Assembly (NCBI RefSeq): GCF_029213205.1
Contig: NZ_JARGNH010000001.1
Coordinates: 62,001 to 126,000 of the forward strand
Length of the DNA stretch: 64,000 nucleotides
Direction: 5' to 3'
Source of the DNA: Pseudooceanicola sp.
GTDB lineage: Bacteria; Pseudomonadota; Alphaproteobacteria; Rhodobacterales; Rhodobacteraceae
The first letter of the stretch is position 1, and the number at the start of each line of letters is the position of its first letter. The notes beneath the pieces are model-generated. The model searched no databases, was not told the origin of the DNA, and saw only the letters and a list, made by a program, of their open reading frames with translations. Position numbers and translations under genes: made by a program. Shown piece by piece: positions 54,783 to 63,391 of this stretch.

Positions 54783-55292
54783 GTGACCAATATGAAGAAA
54801 AATGAATTCCGTCCGAATGACTACGTTGTGTATCCCGCCCATGGCGTGGGTCAGATCGTGTCCATCGAAAAGCAGGAAATCGCCGGCATCCAGTTGGAGT
54901 TGTTTGTGATCTCCTTCGAAAAGGACAAGATGACCCTCAGGGTGCCGACCCACAAGGCGACGGAGATCGGTATGCGGTCGCTGTCCAGCCCGGACGTGGT
55001 GACCAAGGCGATGACGACGCTGAAGGGCAAGGCCCGGGTGAAACGCGCGATGTGGTCGCGCCGTGCCCAGGAATACGAACAAAAGATCAACTCGGGTGAC
55101 TTGATCGCAATTGCCGAAGTGGTGCGCGACCTGCACCGCAACGACGACCAGCGCGAGCAGAGCTATTCCGAGCGTCAGCTTTACGAAGCCGCGCTTGAGC
55201 GTCTGACCCGTGAAGTCGCCGCCGTGTCCGGTGGTGACGAAATGGCCGCCGCCAAGCAGGTGGGTGATGTTCTGGTATCGCGCGCCGCCTGA
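54783..55292 (+). CDS. carD: CarD family transcriptional regulator
   Basis: A 169-residue protein that binds the RNA polymerase beta subunit and stabilises open promoter complexes. The N-terminal RNAP-interaction domain contains NEFRPNDYVVYPAHGVGQIV, then KMTLRVPTHKATEIGMR. The C-terminal helical DNA-binding part has KRAMWSRRAQEYEQKINSGD and YEAALERLTREVAAV with the Trp used for minor-groove contact in this family. GTG at 54783 after GGAAGG is preferred; an ATG nine bases later is possible. A strong terminator follows. Confidence 0.94.
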   Translation: MTNMKKNEFRPNDYVVYPAHGVGQIVSIEKQEIAGIQLELFVISFEKDKMTLRVPTHKATEIGMRSLSSPDVVTKAMTTLKGKARVKRAMWSRRAQEYEQKINSGDLIAIAEVVRDLHRNDDQREQSYSERQLYEAALERLTREVAAVSGGDEMAAAKQVGDVLVSRAA

Positions 55293-55319
55293 GCGGCCTG
55301 ATATCGCACGTTAAAAAAA

Positions 55320-55349
55320 CCGCGCCCGGGGATCCGGGTGCGGTTTTTT
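55320..55349 (+). terminator. Intrinsic terminator of carD
   Basis: A stem of 10 to 11 bp (CCGCGCCCGG / CCGGGTGCGG with one G-T step) with a GAT-type loop, flanked by A-run on the left and six T residues on the right. The A/T flanks make it work in both directions; it also precedes the DksA-like gene stop on the minus strand. Confidence 0.92.
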
Positions 55350-55368
55350 CATGGCCTTTGACTTTCGC

Positions 55369-55638
55369 CTATTTCAGCTGGCTGTCCTTGAACCCGCGCC
55401 GGTTGATGCCGCTGCGCTGTGCCGGTCTGCCGTCACGCTCTAACTGGCAGTCGATGCAGAGTTTCACGCCGGGCAGGGCGGCGCGGCGGGCGCTTGGGAT
55501 TTCCTCTTCGCATTCAGCGCAATGGGTCAGGCTGACGCCCACCGTTGCCCGCCGGGCCTGAAGGCGCTGCAATTCGTCCTGGATCGACGCTTCGATCTGG
55601 TCCTGCACCGCGCCGTCGCGCGACCATCCACCGGCCAT
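55369..55638 (-). CDS. DksA/TraR C4-type zinc finger protein
   Basis: An 89-residue short member of the DksA/TraR family. The C4 zinc finger is CAECEEEIPSARRAALPG, VKLCIDCQ, with all four Cys present; an N-terminal helix precedes (IEASIQDELQRLQARRATV). It probably enters the RNA polymerase secondary channel like TraR, but lacks the long coiled coil of DksA, so the effect on transcription is uncertain. It converges on carD. Confidence 0.88.
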   Translation of the reverse strand: MAGGWSRDGAVQDQIEASIQDELQRLQARRATVGVSLTHCAECEEEIPSARRAALPGVKLCIDCQLERDGRPAQRSGINRRGFKDSQLK

Positions 55639-55687
55639 GGCTCTGCTCCGCTATTTCAGGCGAGGATAGCGAAATCGCGGCCTTCGG

Positions 55688-56029
55688 TCAAAGCAGCGCC
55701 AGCACGTTTTCCGGCGGACGGCCAAGCGCCGCTTTGGCCCCGACAAAGACCACCGGGCGTTCGATCAGTTTCGGATGCTCGGCCATCGCGGCGAGGATGG
55801 TGGCGTCATCCGCCGTCTTGAGGTTCAGCGATTTGAATTCTGGCTCGCCCCGGCGCAACACTTGCGAGGGCGTCAGCCCCAGCATTTGCAGCGCCGTCTG
55901 CAGTTCGTCCTGCGTCGGTGGGTTTTCCAGGTAAAGCCGCACCTCGGGTGTGATCCCGCGATCCTGCAACAGCGCCAGGGTCTGGCGCGATTTCGAACAG
56001 CGCGGGTTGTGCCAGATTTCCACTTTCAT
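55688..56029 (-). CDS. arsC: ArsC-type arsenate reductase (YfgD-like)
   Basis: A 113-residue thioredoxin-fold protein. The active-site Cys is in [20 protein letters not shown] near residue 10; [28 protein letters not shown] and [20 protein letters not shown], with the conserved Arg residues, follow. GAGGA sits 6 bases before the ATG at 56029, which overlaps the pyrD stop as ATGA; an upstream ATG at 56035 lies too close to the ribosome site. No other ars genes are near, so a general reductase role is possible. Confidence 0.88.
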   Translation of the reverse strand: MKVEIWHNPRCSKSRQTLALLQDRGITPEVRLYLENPPTQDELQTALQMLGLTPSQVLRRGEPEFKSLNLKTADDATILAAMAEHPKLIERPVVFVGAKAALGRPPENVLALL

Positions 56030-57087
56030 AGCCATTCCTCACGTTGGCAGCCCACCGCCTGGGTGACGTTCTCAAACCCGTCGCGTTCCAGCAGCCGGTC
56101 AAGGCCGCGGGCGATCTCGGCGCCCAGCGACAGGCCTTTGTAGACCAGCGCCGAATACAATTGCACTGCCGAGGCGCCGGCGCAGATCTTGGCATAGGCG
56201 TCTTCGGGGGTCGAAATCCCGCCGACGCCGATCAACGGGATCCGCCCGCCGGTGATCTGCGACAGCCGGGCCAGAACCCGGGTCGAGCGCTCAAACAGCG
56301 GCGTGCCGGACAGCCCGCCGATGATATCGGCCGCGCCGGGGGTCTTCAGCCCGTTGCGCGCCAGGGTGGTGTTGGTGGCGATGATCGCATCGACCCCGGT
56401 GGCCAATGCCACCTCGGCCAGATCGGCCAGCGCCGCCTCGTCCAGATCCGGGGCGATTTTCAGAAAAATCGGCAGCGGGCGGATCATCCCGTCGCGCGCC
56501 GCCATCACCCCGGTCAGCACTTGCGTCAGCGCCGCCTTGCCTTGCAAATCCCGCAGCTTTTCGGTGTTCGGCGAGGACACGTTGACGGTGGCGAAATCCA
56601 GATAGGTGCCGCAGCGCGCCAGCACCCGGGCGAAATCCGCGATCCGGTTGTCGCTGTCCTTGTTGGCGCCGAGGTTCAGCCCGATCACCGCGTCGCGGGG
56701 CCGCCGGACCAACCGCTCGCGCACCGCCTCCATCCCGTCATTGTTGAACCCGAAGCGGTTGATCACCGCGCCGTCCTGCGGCAGGCGGAACAGCCGCGGG
56801 CGCGGGTTGCCCGGCTGCGGCTTCGGGGTCACCGCGCCCAGTTCGATAAAACCGAACCCCGCCCGCGACAGCGGCAGCAGCGCGGTGGCATTCTTGTCGA
56901 ACCCGGCGGCCAGGCCGACCGGATTGCTCAGCGTCAGACCGGCCAGGGTGCTGCGCAGCCGGGCCGAGGTGACGAGGCCGGGCAGGGGCACCGCCCCCAG
57001 TTGCAGCGCCTTCATCGCCAGGTGATGCGCCTGTTCCGGGTCGAGGCGCCGCAGCGCCGCCAGCCCCAGTTTCTCGATGAAGTTCAT
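56026..57087 (-). CDS. pyrD: Dihydroorotate dehydrogenase (quinone), class 2
   Basis: Membrane-associated flavoenzyme that oxidises dihydroorotate to orotate with quinone. It has 353 residues. [60 protein letters not shown] (catalytic Ser) and [20 protein letters not shown] (FMN phosphate) are class 2 motifs; the N-terminal helix that anchors it is [20 protein letters not shown]-like (residues 3-24). The start overlaps the DUF952 gene stop by 4 bases. Confidence 0.96.
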   Translation of the reverse strand: MNFIEKLGLAALRRLDPEQAHHLAMKALQLGAVPLPGLVTSARLRSTLAGLTLSNPVGLAAGFDKNATALLPLSRAGFGFIELGAVTPKPQPGNPRPRLFRLPQDGAVINRFGFNNDGMEAVRERLVRRPRDAVIGLNLGANKDSDNRIADFARVLARCGTYLDFATVNVSSPNTEKLRDLQGKAALTQVLTGVMAARDGMIRPLPIFLKIAPDLDEAALADLAEVALATGVDAIIATNTTLARNGLKTPGAADIIGGLSGTPLFERSTRVLARLSQITGGRIPLIGVGGISTPEDAYAKICAGASAVQLYSALVYKGLSLGAEIARGLDRLLERDGFENVTQAVGCQREEWL

Positions 57088-57422
57088 GTCAGCCCCTCGG
57101 GGAAGCGATGGTGCCCCGCGACCAGCGGCAAATCCCGCGCCCAGAGCACGTCCTTGCTCCGCAAGGCACGGTAGAGATGCGGGAATAATGCGCCGCCCCG
57201 CGACGGCTCCCAGCGCAGATCCGGGGCCAGCGCATCGGCCTCAAGCGCCAGCAGCACCAGCCCGTCTTCAGTGGCGAAATGCTTGGCGGCGGTCTCAGCG
57301 ACCTGCGCGGCGGTCGAGAAATGGATGAACCCGTCAGCGATATCGACCGGGGCGCCGGCTGTGGTGCCCGCGGTCGTCAGCGCCGCATATTCGGACGCGC
57401 GAAAAATCTTGTAGATCAGCAT
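57084..57422 (-). CDS. DUF952 protein
   Basis: A 112-residue soluble protein: [55 protein letters not shown] and [20 protein letters not shown], the DUF952 order, with the conserved DGFIHFS and FPHLY. An in-frame upstream start (57443) would add seven unconserved residues. Coupled to pyrD by a 4-base overlap. Function unknown; the fold resembles ADP-ribosyltransferase-like domains. Confidence 0.85.
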   Translation of the reverse strand: MLIYKIFRASEYAALTTAGTTAGAPVDIADGFIHFSTAAQVAETAAKHFATEDGLVLLALEADALAPDLRWEPSRGGALFPHLYRALRSKDVLWARDLPLVAGHHRFPEGLT

Positions 57423-57535
57423 GCCCTCACTTGCCTCTGGCATGGACCGTTGGTCAAGCCGGTAGTTTGGCCTTTGACTATGGCGTCTGATCCGGGCAGC
57501 ATCGAAGCCATAACTCCCACAAAGAGGTTACTGCC

Positions 57536-59095
57536 ATGACCTTCCGCCTACTTGCAGGCTCCGCTGCCCTGGCCCTATGCGCCGGGATGGCCCAAGCCGA
57601 TTATTCCCTGACGATTCTGCACACCAATGATTTCCATGCCCGGTTCGAACCGATCAGCAAATACGACAGTGGCTGTTCGTCCGAGGACAACACCGAGGGC
57701 AAGTGCTTTGGCGGCTCCGCCCGGCTGGTGACAGCGATTGCCGATGCGCGCAAACGGTCGAACAACTCTATCCTGGTGGACGGTGGTGATCAATTTCAGG
57801 GCACCCTGTTCTACACCTATTACAAGGGCAAGCTCGCCGCCGAGATGATGAACAAGATGGGCTATGACGCGATGACCGTGGGCAACCACGAATTCGACGA
57901 TGGCCCGGAGGTTCTGCGCGGCTTCATGGATGCGGTGAAATTCCCGGTGCTGATGAGCAATGCCGATGTCAGCGGCGAACCGTTACTGGCCGATACGCTG
58001 GCAAAATCCGCAGTGATCGAACGCGGTGGAGAAAAGCTGGGCCTGATCGGGCTGACCCCGCAGGACACCGATGAATTGGCCAGCCCCGGCCCGAATGTGA
58101 TCTTTACCGATCCGTCGGACGCGGTGCAGCATGAGGTCGACAAGCTGACCGCGATGGGGGTGAACAAGATCATCGTGCTCAGCCACTCGGGCTATCGCGT
58201 CGATCAGGTGGTCGCGGCCAACACCAAGGGTGTCGATGTGATCGTCGGCGGCCATACCAACACCTTTCTGTCCAACACCTCTGACCGCGCCGAGGGACCC
58301 TATCCGACCATGGTCGGGGCGACCGCGATCGTGTCGGCCTATGCCTATGGCAAATTCCTGGGCGAGCTGAACGTGACCTTTGACGATGCCGGCAATGTCA
58401 CCGCCGCCACCGGCGAACCGATCATCATGGATGCCGCGGTCGGCGAGGACGAAACCACAAAGTCGCGGATCGCCGAGGCGGCGGTGCCGCTGGACGAAAT
58501 CCGCAACAAGGTGGTTGCCGAATCCTCGGCATTCATCGATGGCGAGCGTGAGACCTGCCGGGCGCAGGAATGTGCGATGGGCAACCTGGTCTCTGACGCG
58601 ATGCTGGCGCGGGTTAAATCGCAGGGGGTCGAAATCGCGATCTCCAACAGCGGTGGCCTGCGCACCTCGATCGACTCCGGTCCGGTGACGATGGGCGAAG
58701 TGCTGACAGTGCTGCCGTTCCAGAACACCCTGTCGACCTTTCAGACCACCGGCGCGGTGATCGTCGAGGCGCTGGAAAACGGCGTCAGCCAATATGAGGA
58801 TGTTGCCGGTCGTTTCCCGCAGGTTGCCGGGCTCAGCTTTGCCTTTGATGTCTCCAAACCGGTGGGCGAACGGGTCAGCGACGTGGTGGTCGGCGGCGCG
58901 CCGATTGACCCTGCCAAGGTCTATGGCGTGGTCACCAACAATTACGTCCGCAATGGCGGTGACGGCTACAAGATGTTCCGCGATGGCATGAACGCCTATG
59001 ATTTCGGCCCCGATCTGGCCGATGTGACGGCGGAATACCTGGCGGCTCAGGGGCCCTATACGCCCTATACCGACGGTCGCATCGTCAAGAAATAA
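57536..59095 (+). CDS. Periplasmic 5'-nucleotidase (UshA family)
   Basis: A 519-residue exported nucleotidase. The signal peptide is MTFRLLAGSAALALCAGMAQ, cleaved near AQA. The N-terminal metallophosphatase domain has the metal sites LTILHTNDFHARFEPISKYD, DGGDQFQGTLFYTYYKGKLA, MTVGNHEFDDGPEV and VGGHTNTFLS; the C-terminal substrate domain has ISNSGGLRTSIDSGPVTMGE and NYVRNGGDGYKMFRDG. It releases nucleosides and phosphate from external nucleotides. A clear terminator follows. Confidence 0.93.
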   Translation: MTFRLLAGSAALALCAGMAQADYSLTILHTNDFHARFEPISKYDSGCSSEDNTEGKCFGGSARLVTAIADARKRSNNSILVDGGDQFQGTLFYTYYKGKLAAEMMNKMGYDAMTVGNHEFDDGPEVLRGFMDAVKFPVLMSNADVSGEPLLADTLAKSAVIERGGEKLGLIGLTPQDTDELASPGPNVIFTDPSDAVQHEVDKLTAMGVNKIIVLSHSGYRVDQVVAANTKGVDVIVGGHTNTFLSNTSDRAEGPYPTMVGATAIVSAYAYGKFLGELNVTFDDAGNVTAATGEPIIMDAAVGEDETTKSRIAEAAVPLDEIRNKVVAESSAFIDGERETCRAQECAMGNLVSDAMLARVKSQGVEIAISNSGGLRTSIDSGPVTMGEVLTVLPFQNTLSTFQTTGAVIVEALENGVSQYEDVAGRFPQVAGLSFAFDVSKPVGERVSDVVVGGAPIDPAKVYGVVTNNYVRNGGDGYKMFRDGMNAYDFGPDLADVTAEYLAAQGPYTPYTDGRIVKK

Positions 59096-59118
59096 GCCGT
59101 TTCAATGGCCTGAGCTGC

Positions 59119-59147
59119 GGGCGCGTCAGTGATGGCGCGCCCGTTTT
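59119..59147 (+). terminator. Intrinsic terminator of the 5'-nucleotidase gene
   Basis: A 7-bp stem GGGCGCG / CGCGCCC with a ten-base loop is followed by GTTTT. It lies 23 bases after the stop codon. Confidence 0.65.
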
Positions 59148-59242
59148 CCGTGTGAAGATGGCCCGGGATTCAGGCCTGGTCTGCACCTGGGCGTCACACT
59201 TCCTCTTGCCCCTTGCGCCGTCCGGGCCTAGGGAGCGTTGCC

Positions 59243-60070
59243 ATGCGAATGTTATTTCTTGGTGATGTGATGGGCCGGGCCGGGCGGCAGGCGGTGGCGG
59301 AAATGCTGCCGCGTCTGCGCGCTGACTGGCGGCTCGATTTTGTCGTGGTCAATGGCGAGAACGCCAGCAACGGCGCCGGGCTGACTGCGGCCCATGCCAA
59401 GGGGCTGCTTGAGGCCGGGGCGGATTGCCTGACCTTGGGCGATCACGCCTTTGATCAGCGCGACATGATGCAATTCATCGAGGTCGAGCCGCGCATCGTC
59501 CGGCCAGTGAATTACGCCAAGGGCGCACCGGGACGCGGCTTTGGTGTGTTCGAGGCGACCCAGGGCCGCAAGGTGCTGGTGACCCAGGTGCTGGGCCAGG
59601 TGTTCATGAAGCGCCCCTTTGCTGATCCGTTCAGCCAGATCGAAGCGGTGCTGAAGGCTCATCCGCCCGGCGGGCTGGTGCAGGCCAGCCTGGTCGATGT
59701 GCATTGCGAGGCGACCAGCGAAAAGATGGCGATGGGCCATTGGTGCAATGGCCGTGCCAGCATGGTGGTGGGCACCCATACCCATGTGCCGACAGCCGAT
59801 GCGATAATCCTCTCTGGTGGCACCGCCTATCTGTCCGATGCCGGGATGTGCGGCGATTACGACAGCGTCATTGGCATGGACAAGGCCGAACCGATGCGCC
59901 GCTTCGTGACCGGCATGGACAAGGCGCGGTTCAGCCCGGCGCTGGGCGCGGCGACGCTGTCGGGCCTTTATGTGGAAACCGATGACCGCACCGGCAAGGC
60001 GACGCGGCTTGCCATGGTGCGCCAGGGTGGCCGGTTGCAAGCCTCCGGCCCCGAGGCTGCCGCCGGGTGA
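59243..60070 (+). CDS. YmdB-like metallophosphoesterase (TIGR00282)
   Basis: A 275-residue calcineurin-like phosphoesterase. MRMLFLGDVMGRAGRQAVAE, FVVVNGENASNGAGLTAAHA, CLTLGDHAFDQRDMMQFIEV and MVVGTHTHVPTADAIILSGG carry the di-metal ligands. In Bacillus, YmdB cleaves cyclic nucleotides; activity here is inferred only. An in-frame longer start would add ten residues without a ribosome site. Confidence 0.9.
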   Translation: MRMLFLGDVMGRAGRQAVAEMLPRLRADWRLDFVVVNGENASNGAGLTAAHAKGLLEAGADCLTLGDHAFDQRDMMQFIEVEPRIVRPVNYAKGAPGRGFGVFEATQGRKVLVTQVLGQVFMKRPFADPFSQIEAVLKAHPPGGLVQASLVDVHCEATSEKMAMGHWCNGRASMVVGTHTHVPTADAIILSGGTAYLSDAGMCGDYDSVIGMDKAEPMRRFVTGMDKARFSPALGAATLSGLYVETDDRTGKATRLAMVRQGGRLQASGPEAAAG

Positions 60071-60164
60071 CGCCCCGGCACGGTCCGGGCGCAAAGCCCG
60101 CTGGACGCGGCGGGCGGGCTGCGCCTAGATAGGGTATGTGGACAATCCGGGACCGGCGCAAAGA

Positions 60165-61943
60165 ATGACATTTCTGGAAATCCCACAGGCGGGCCAGGCG
60201 GTGATGACGCTGCTGGTGGTGGTTGGCATGTTCGTGCTGTTCGTGCGCGAATATTATCCGACCGAGGTGGTGGCGATTGGCGGCGCTTGCGTGATGCTGC
60301 TGCTTGGGCTCTTGCCCTATGATCAGGCGCTCGCGGTGCTGTCGAATCCTGCCCCCTGGACCATCGCGGCGATGTTCATCGTGATGGGGGCGCTGGTGCG
60401 CACCGGCGCGCTGGAAGGGGTGACCAAGACCGCCGAACGCCAGGCAACGAAAAACCCGGTTCTGGCGATCGGTGCGCTGATGGCGGTGGTGGTGGCGGCC
60501 TCGGCCTTTGTGAGCAACACCCCGGTGGTGGTGGTGATGATCCCGGTGTTTGTGCAGATCTCGCGCCGTCTCGGCGTCAGCGCCTCGAAATTGCTGATCC
60601 CGCTGTCCTATGCGGCGATCATGGGCGGCACCCTGACCCTGATCGGCACTTCGACCAACCTGCTGGTCGATGGGGTGGCGCGCAGTCGCGGGCTTGAACC
60701 GTTTACGATCTTCGAGGTGGCGCCGCTGGGTCTGGTCATTGTCACCTGGGGGATGCTCTACCTGGCGGTGGTCGGGCGCTGGCTGTTGCCGGACCGGCCC
60801 AGCATGGCCAACCTGCTGTCGGATCGCAGCCAGATGAAATTCTTTACCGAGGCGGTGATCCCGCCGGAATCCAATCTGGTCGGCCGCGAGGTGTCCGGGG
60901 TGCAATTGTTCAAACGCGAAGGCGTGCGGCTGATCGACGTGATCCGCGGCGATGTCTCGCTCCGGCGCGATCTGAACGGGGTCGAGCTGCAGGTCGGGGA
61001 TCGGGTGGTGCTGCGCACCCAGATGACCGAATTGCTCAGCCTGCAACGCACCAAGAGCCTGAAGCGCGTCGATCAGATCTCGGCGGTGGAGACCACTACG
61101 GTCGAGGTGCTGATCACCCCGGATTGCAAGATGGTGGGGCGCTCGCTCGGCTCATTGCGGTTGCGGCGGCGCTATGGCGTCTACCCGCTGGCGGTGCATC
61201 GGCGCAATCAGAACATCGGACGGCAGCTGGATGAGCTGGTGGTGCGGGTCGGTGACACCCTGCTGCTGGAAGGCGCGCCCGAGGATATTCAGCGGTTGGC
61301 GACGGAGATGGATCTGGTCGATGTCAGCCACCCGACCGCGCGGGCGTTCCGGCGCAGCCATGCGCCGATTGCGGTGCTGGCGCTGTTTGGCATCGTGGTG
61401 CTGGCGGCGCTGAATGTGGCGCCGATCCTGATGCTGTCGGTCTTTGCGGTGGCGGTGGTCCTGCTGACTCGCTGCATCGACGCGGACGAGGCCTTTGGCC
61501 AGGTCGATGGTCGCCTGCTGACACTGATCTTTTCGATGCTCACCATCGGCGCGGCGCTGGAACATTCCGGTGCCATTGCGCTGATCGTCAATGCGGTGGC
61601 GCCCTATCTGATCGGTCTGCCGGGGTTCTTTGTGATCTGGGCGATCTACCTGCTGACCTCGGTGTTGACCGAGCTGGTGTCCAACAACGCCGTGGCGGTG
61701 GTGGTGACGCCCATCGCCATCGGGCTGGCGCAGGCGATGGGCATCGACGCACGGCCGCTGGTGGTGGCGGTGATGGTTGCCGCCTCGGCCAGTTTCGCGA
61801 CGCCGATCGGCTATCAGACCAATATGCTGGTCTATGGGCCGGGCGGGTATAAATTCACTGATTTCCTGCGGGTCGGCATCCCGCTGAACCTGACCACCGG
61901 GCTGCTGGCCTCGGCGGTGATCCCGCTGATCTGGCAATTGTGA
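60165..61943 (+). CDS. SLC13-family permease with two RCK_C (TrkA-C) domains
   Basis: A 592-residue divalent-anion/Na+ symporter-type membrane protein. N-half helices include AVMTLLVVVGMFVLFVREYY, and the SNT signature is GGTLTLIGTSTNLLVDGVAR near residue 165. The middle (about 220-385) is soluble with two TrkA-C domains (LVGREVSGVQLFKREGVRLI; MVGRSLGSLRLRRRYGVYPL). The C-half ends with TPIGYQTNMLVYGPGGYKFT. A GTG at 60138 is an alternative start. Substrate (sulfate, dicarboxylate or other) is unknown. Confidence 0.88.
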   Translation: MTFLEIPQAGQAVMTLLVVVGMFVLFVREYYPTEVVAIGGACVMLLLGLLPYDQALAVLSNPAPWTIAAMFIVMGALVRTGALEGVTKTAERQATKNPVLAIGALMAVVVAASAFVSNTPVVVVMIPVFVQISRRLGVSASKLLIPLSYAAIMGGTLTLIGTSTNLLVDGVARSRGLEPFTIFEVAPLGLVIVTWGMLYLAVVGRWLLPDRPSMANLLSDRSQMKFFTEAVIPPESNLVGREVSGVQLFKREGVRLIDVIRGDVSLRRDLNGVELQVGDRVVLRTQMTELLSLQRTKSLKRVDQISAVETTTVEVLITPDCKMVGRSLGSLRLRRRYGVYPLAVHRRNQNIGRQLDELVVRVGDTLLLEGAPEDIQRLATEMDLVDVSHPTARAFRRSHAPIAVLALFGIVVLAALNVAPILMLSVFAVAVVLLTRCIDADEAFGQVDGRLLTLIFSMLTIGAALEHSGAIALIVNAVAPYLIGLPGFFVIWAIYLLTSVLTELVSNNAVAVVVTPIAIGLAQAMGIDARPLVVAVMVAASASFATPIGYQTNMLVYGPGGYKFTDFLRVGIPLNLTTGLLASAVIPLIWQL

Positions 61944-62066
61944 GACCGGTCACGGGTTTGATCAGCGCGGTGATCCAGTTCGCGGTGCAGCGGGCCGGAT
62001 CGGGATGCTCCGGCATCGGGTAACCACATGCCGGGGCGGCTTTGATCCCGGCGGGGTATCGTCGGG

Positions 62067-63317
62067 CTACCGTCCCTCGGCTGTCGCCAGGGCGAGCCCG
62101 TCGACCACTGCGGTGAATGCTTCGGACATATGCACCGCCGCTCCCGGGCAGAGCGCGCGCATGGTTTCGGGGACCAGCTGCATCAGGCTTGAGCCGCCGA
62201 CCAGGATGATGCTGCCGATCTGCTCTGCCGCGATCCCGGCGAGGGTCAGCGTCTCGGCGGCCGCGCCATGCAGGTCGTCGTGAAACCGGGCCAATGCCGC
62301 CGCCATCTCGGTCGGGGACAGCGGCACCTGCAGCCCGGTTTCGATCACCCCAAGGGCAATCGCCGCATCCGCCGCGCCAGCATTGGCGGCGATCTTGCCG
62401 CGCTCGACCGCAAAGGCGATGTCATGACCCAATTCGTCGCGCAGCACAGTGGCCAGCCGTTCCAGCGCCCGCCGGTCGGTCGCCAGCCGCAGCATCGCGT
62501 CGACCTTGCGCCGGGTCTCGGGGGAATAAAGCAGCGGAATCCGCGCCCAGGTCGCCAGATCGGCATAGATCGCGGCGGGCACCGGCAGCAACTCGGAGCC
62601 GAACTCCCGGCGCAAGGTGCCGCCGCGCCCCAGCTCTGGCATCACCTGATCGAGCGAGATCGCCCGATCGAAATCGGTGCCGCCGAGGCGGATGCCGTGG
62701 CTGGCCAGAATCCGCAGTTGGCCGGACTCGACCCGGAACACCGAGAAATCCGAAGTGCCGCCGCCGATATCGACGATCAGCCCGGTGGCACCGGGCTGGC
62801 TCAGGCTGTGGCTGGCCAGCGCCGCCGCCTCCGGTTCGAACAGAAAGGCGACCTCGTCAAACCCGGCGGCGAGGTAACAGGCGCGCAGATCAGCCTCGGC
62901 CTGCGCATCCTTTTCCGCGTCGCGGGTGTGAAAATGCACCGGGCGGCCTGACAGGGCGCGGCGCAGCGGCTGGCCGGTGGCGGCCTCGGCGCGGCTGCGC
63001 AGGGTGGCCAGAAAGGCGGTGATCACCTCGGCGATGCTGCGTCGCTTGCCGCCGATCAGCCGCGACTCATGCAACAGCGGATCGCCCAGCACGCTTTTCA
63101 GCGCCCGCATATAGCGGCCTTCCTCCCCCTCGATCAGTGCCGTGCCGGCGGCGGCACCGATCCGCATCGCGCCCTTGTCGGCGGGAAAGAACACCGCCGT
63201 CGGCAGGGTCTGTGAGCCCGGTTCGGCGGGCAGGCGGCGCAGCTGGCCATTCTCGATCACCGCCATCGCGGAATTCGAGGTGCCAAAGTCGATGGCGAGC
63301 GTGGTGGTGGCGGTCAT
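62067..63317 (-). CDS. Hsp70-family protein (YegD-like)
   Basis: A 416-residue protein with the actin/Hsp70 ATPase domain but no substrate-binding domain. Phosphate 1: LAIDFGTSNSAMAVIENG near residue 8; phosphate 2: TGLIVDIGGGTSDFSVFRVE near 195; adenosine: GSIILVGGSSLMQLVPETMR near 370; the connect segment is EPEAAALAS. It resembles E. coli YegD, a chaperone of unclear substrate. It lies between two SLC13 transporter genes. Confidence 0.88.
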   Translation of the reverse strand: MTATTTLAIDFGTSNSAMAVIENGQLRRLPAEPGSQTLPTAVFFPADKGAMRIGAAAGTALIEGEEGRYMRALKSVLGDPLLHESRLIGGKRRSIAEVITAFLATLRSRAEAATGQPLRRALSGRPVHFHTRDAEKDAQAEADLRACYLAAGFDEVAFLFEPEAAALASHSLSQPGATGLIVDIGGGTSDFSVFRVESGQLRILASHGIRLGGTDFDRAISLDQVMPELGRGGTLRREFGSELLPVPAAIYADLATWARIPLLYSPETRRKVDAMLRLATDRRALERLATVLRDELGHDIAFAVERGKIAANAGAADAAIALGVIETGLQVPLSPTEMAAALARFHDDLHGAAAETLTLAGIAAEQIGSIILVGGSSLMQLVPETMRALCPGAAVHMSEAFTAVVDGLALATAEGR

Positions 63318-63391
63318 CTGTGGCCCTCGACCCCGACGGAAAGGCGCGCCGTGTAGCCCGCCGGTGCGGGGGGCGCAAGCGGCTGCGTCGC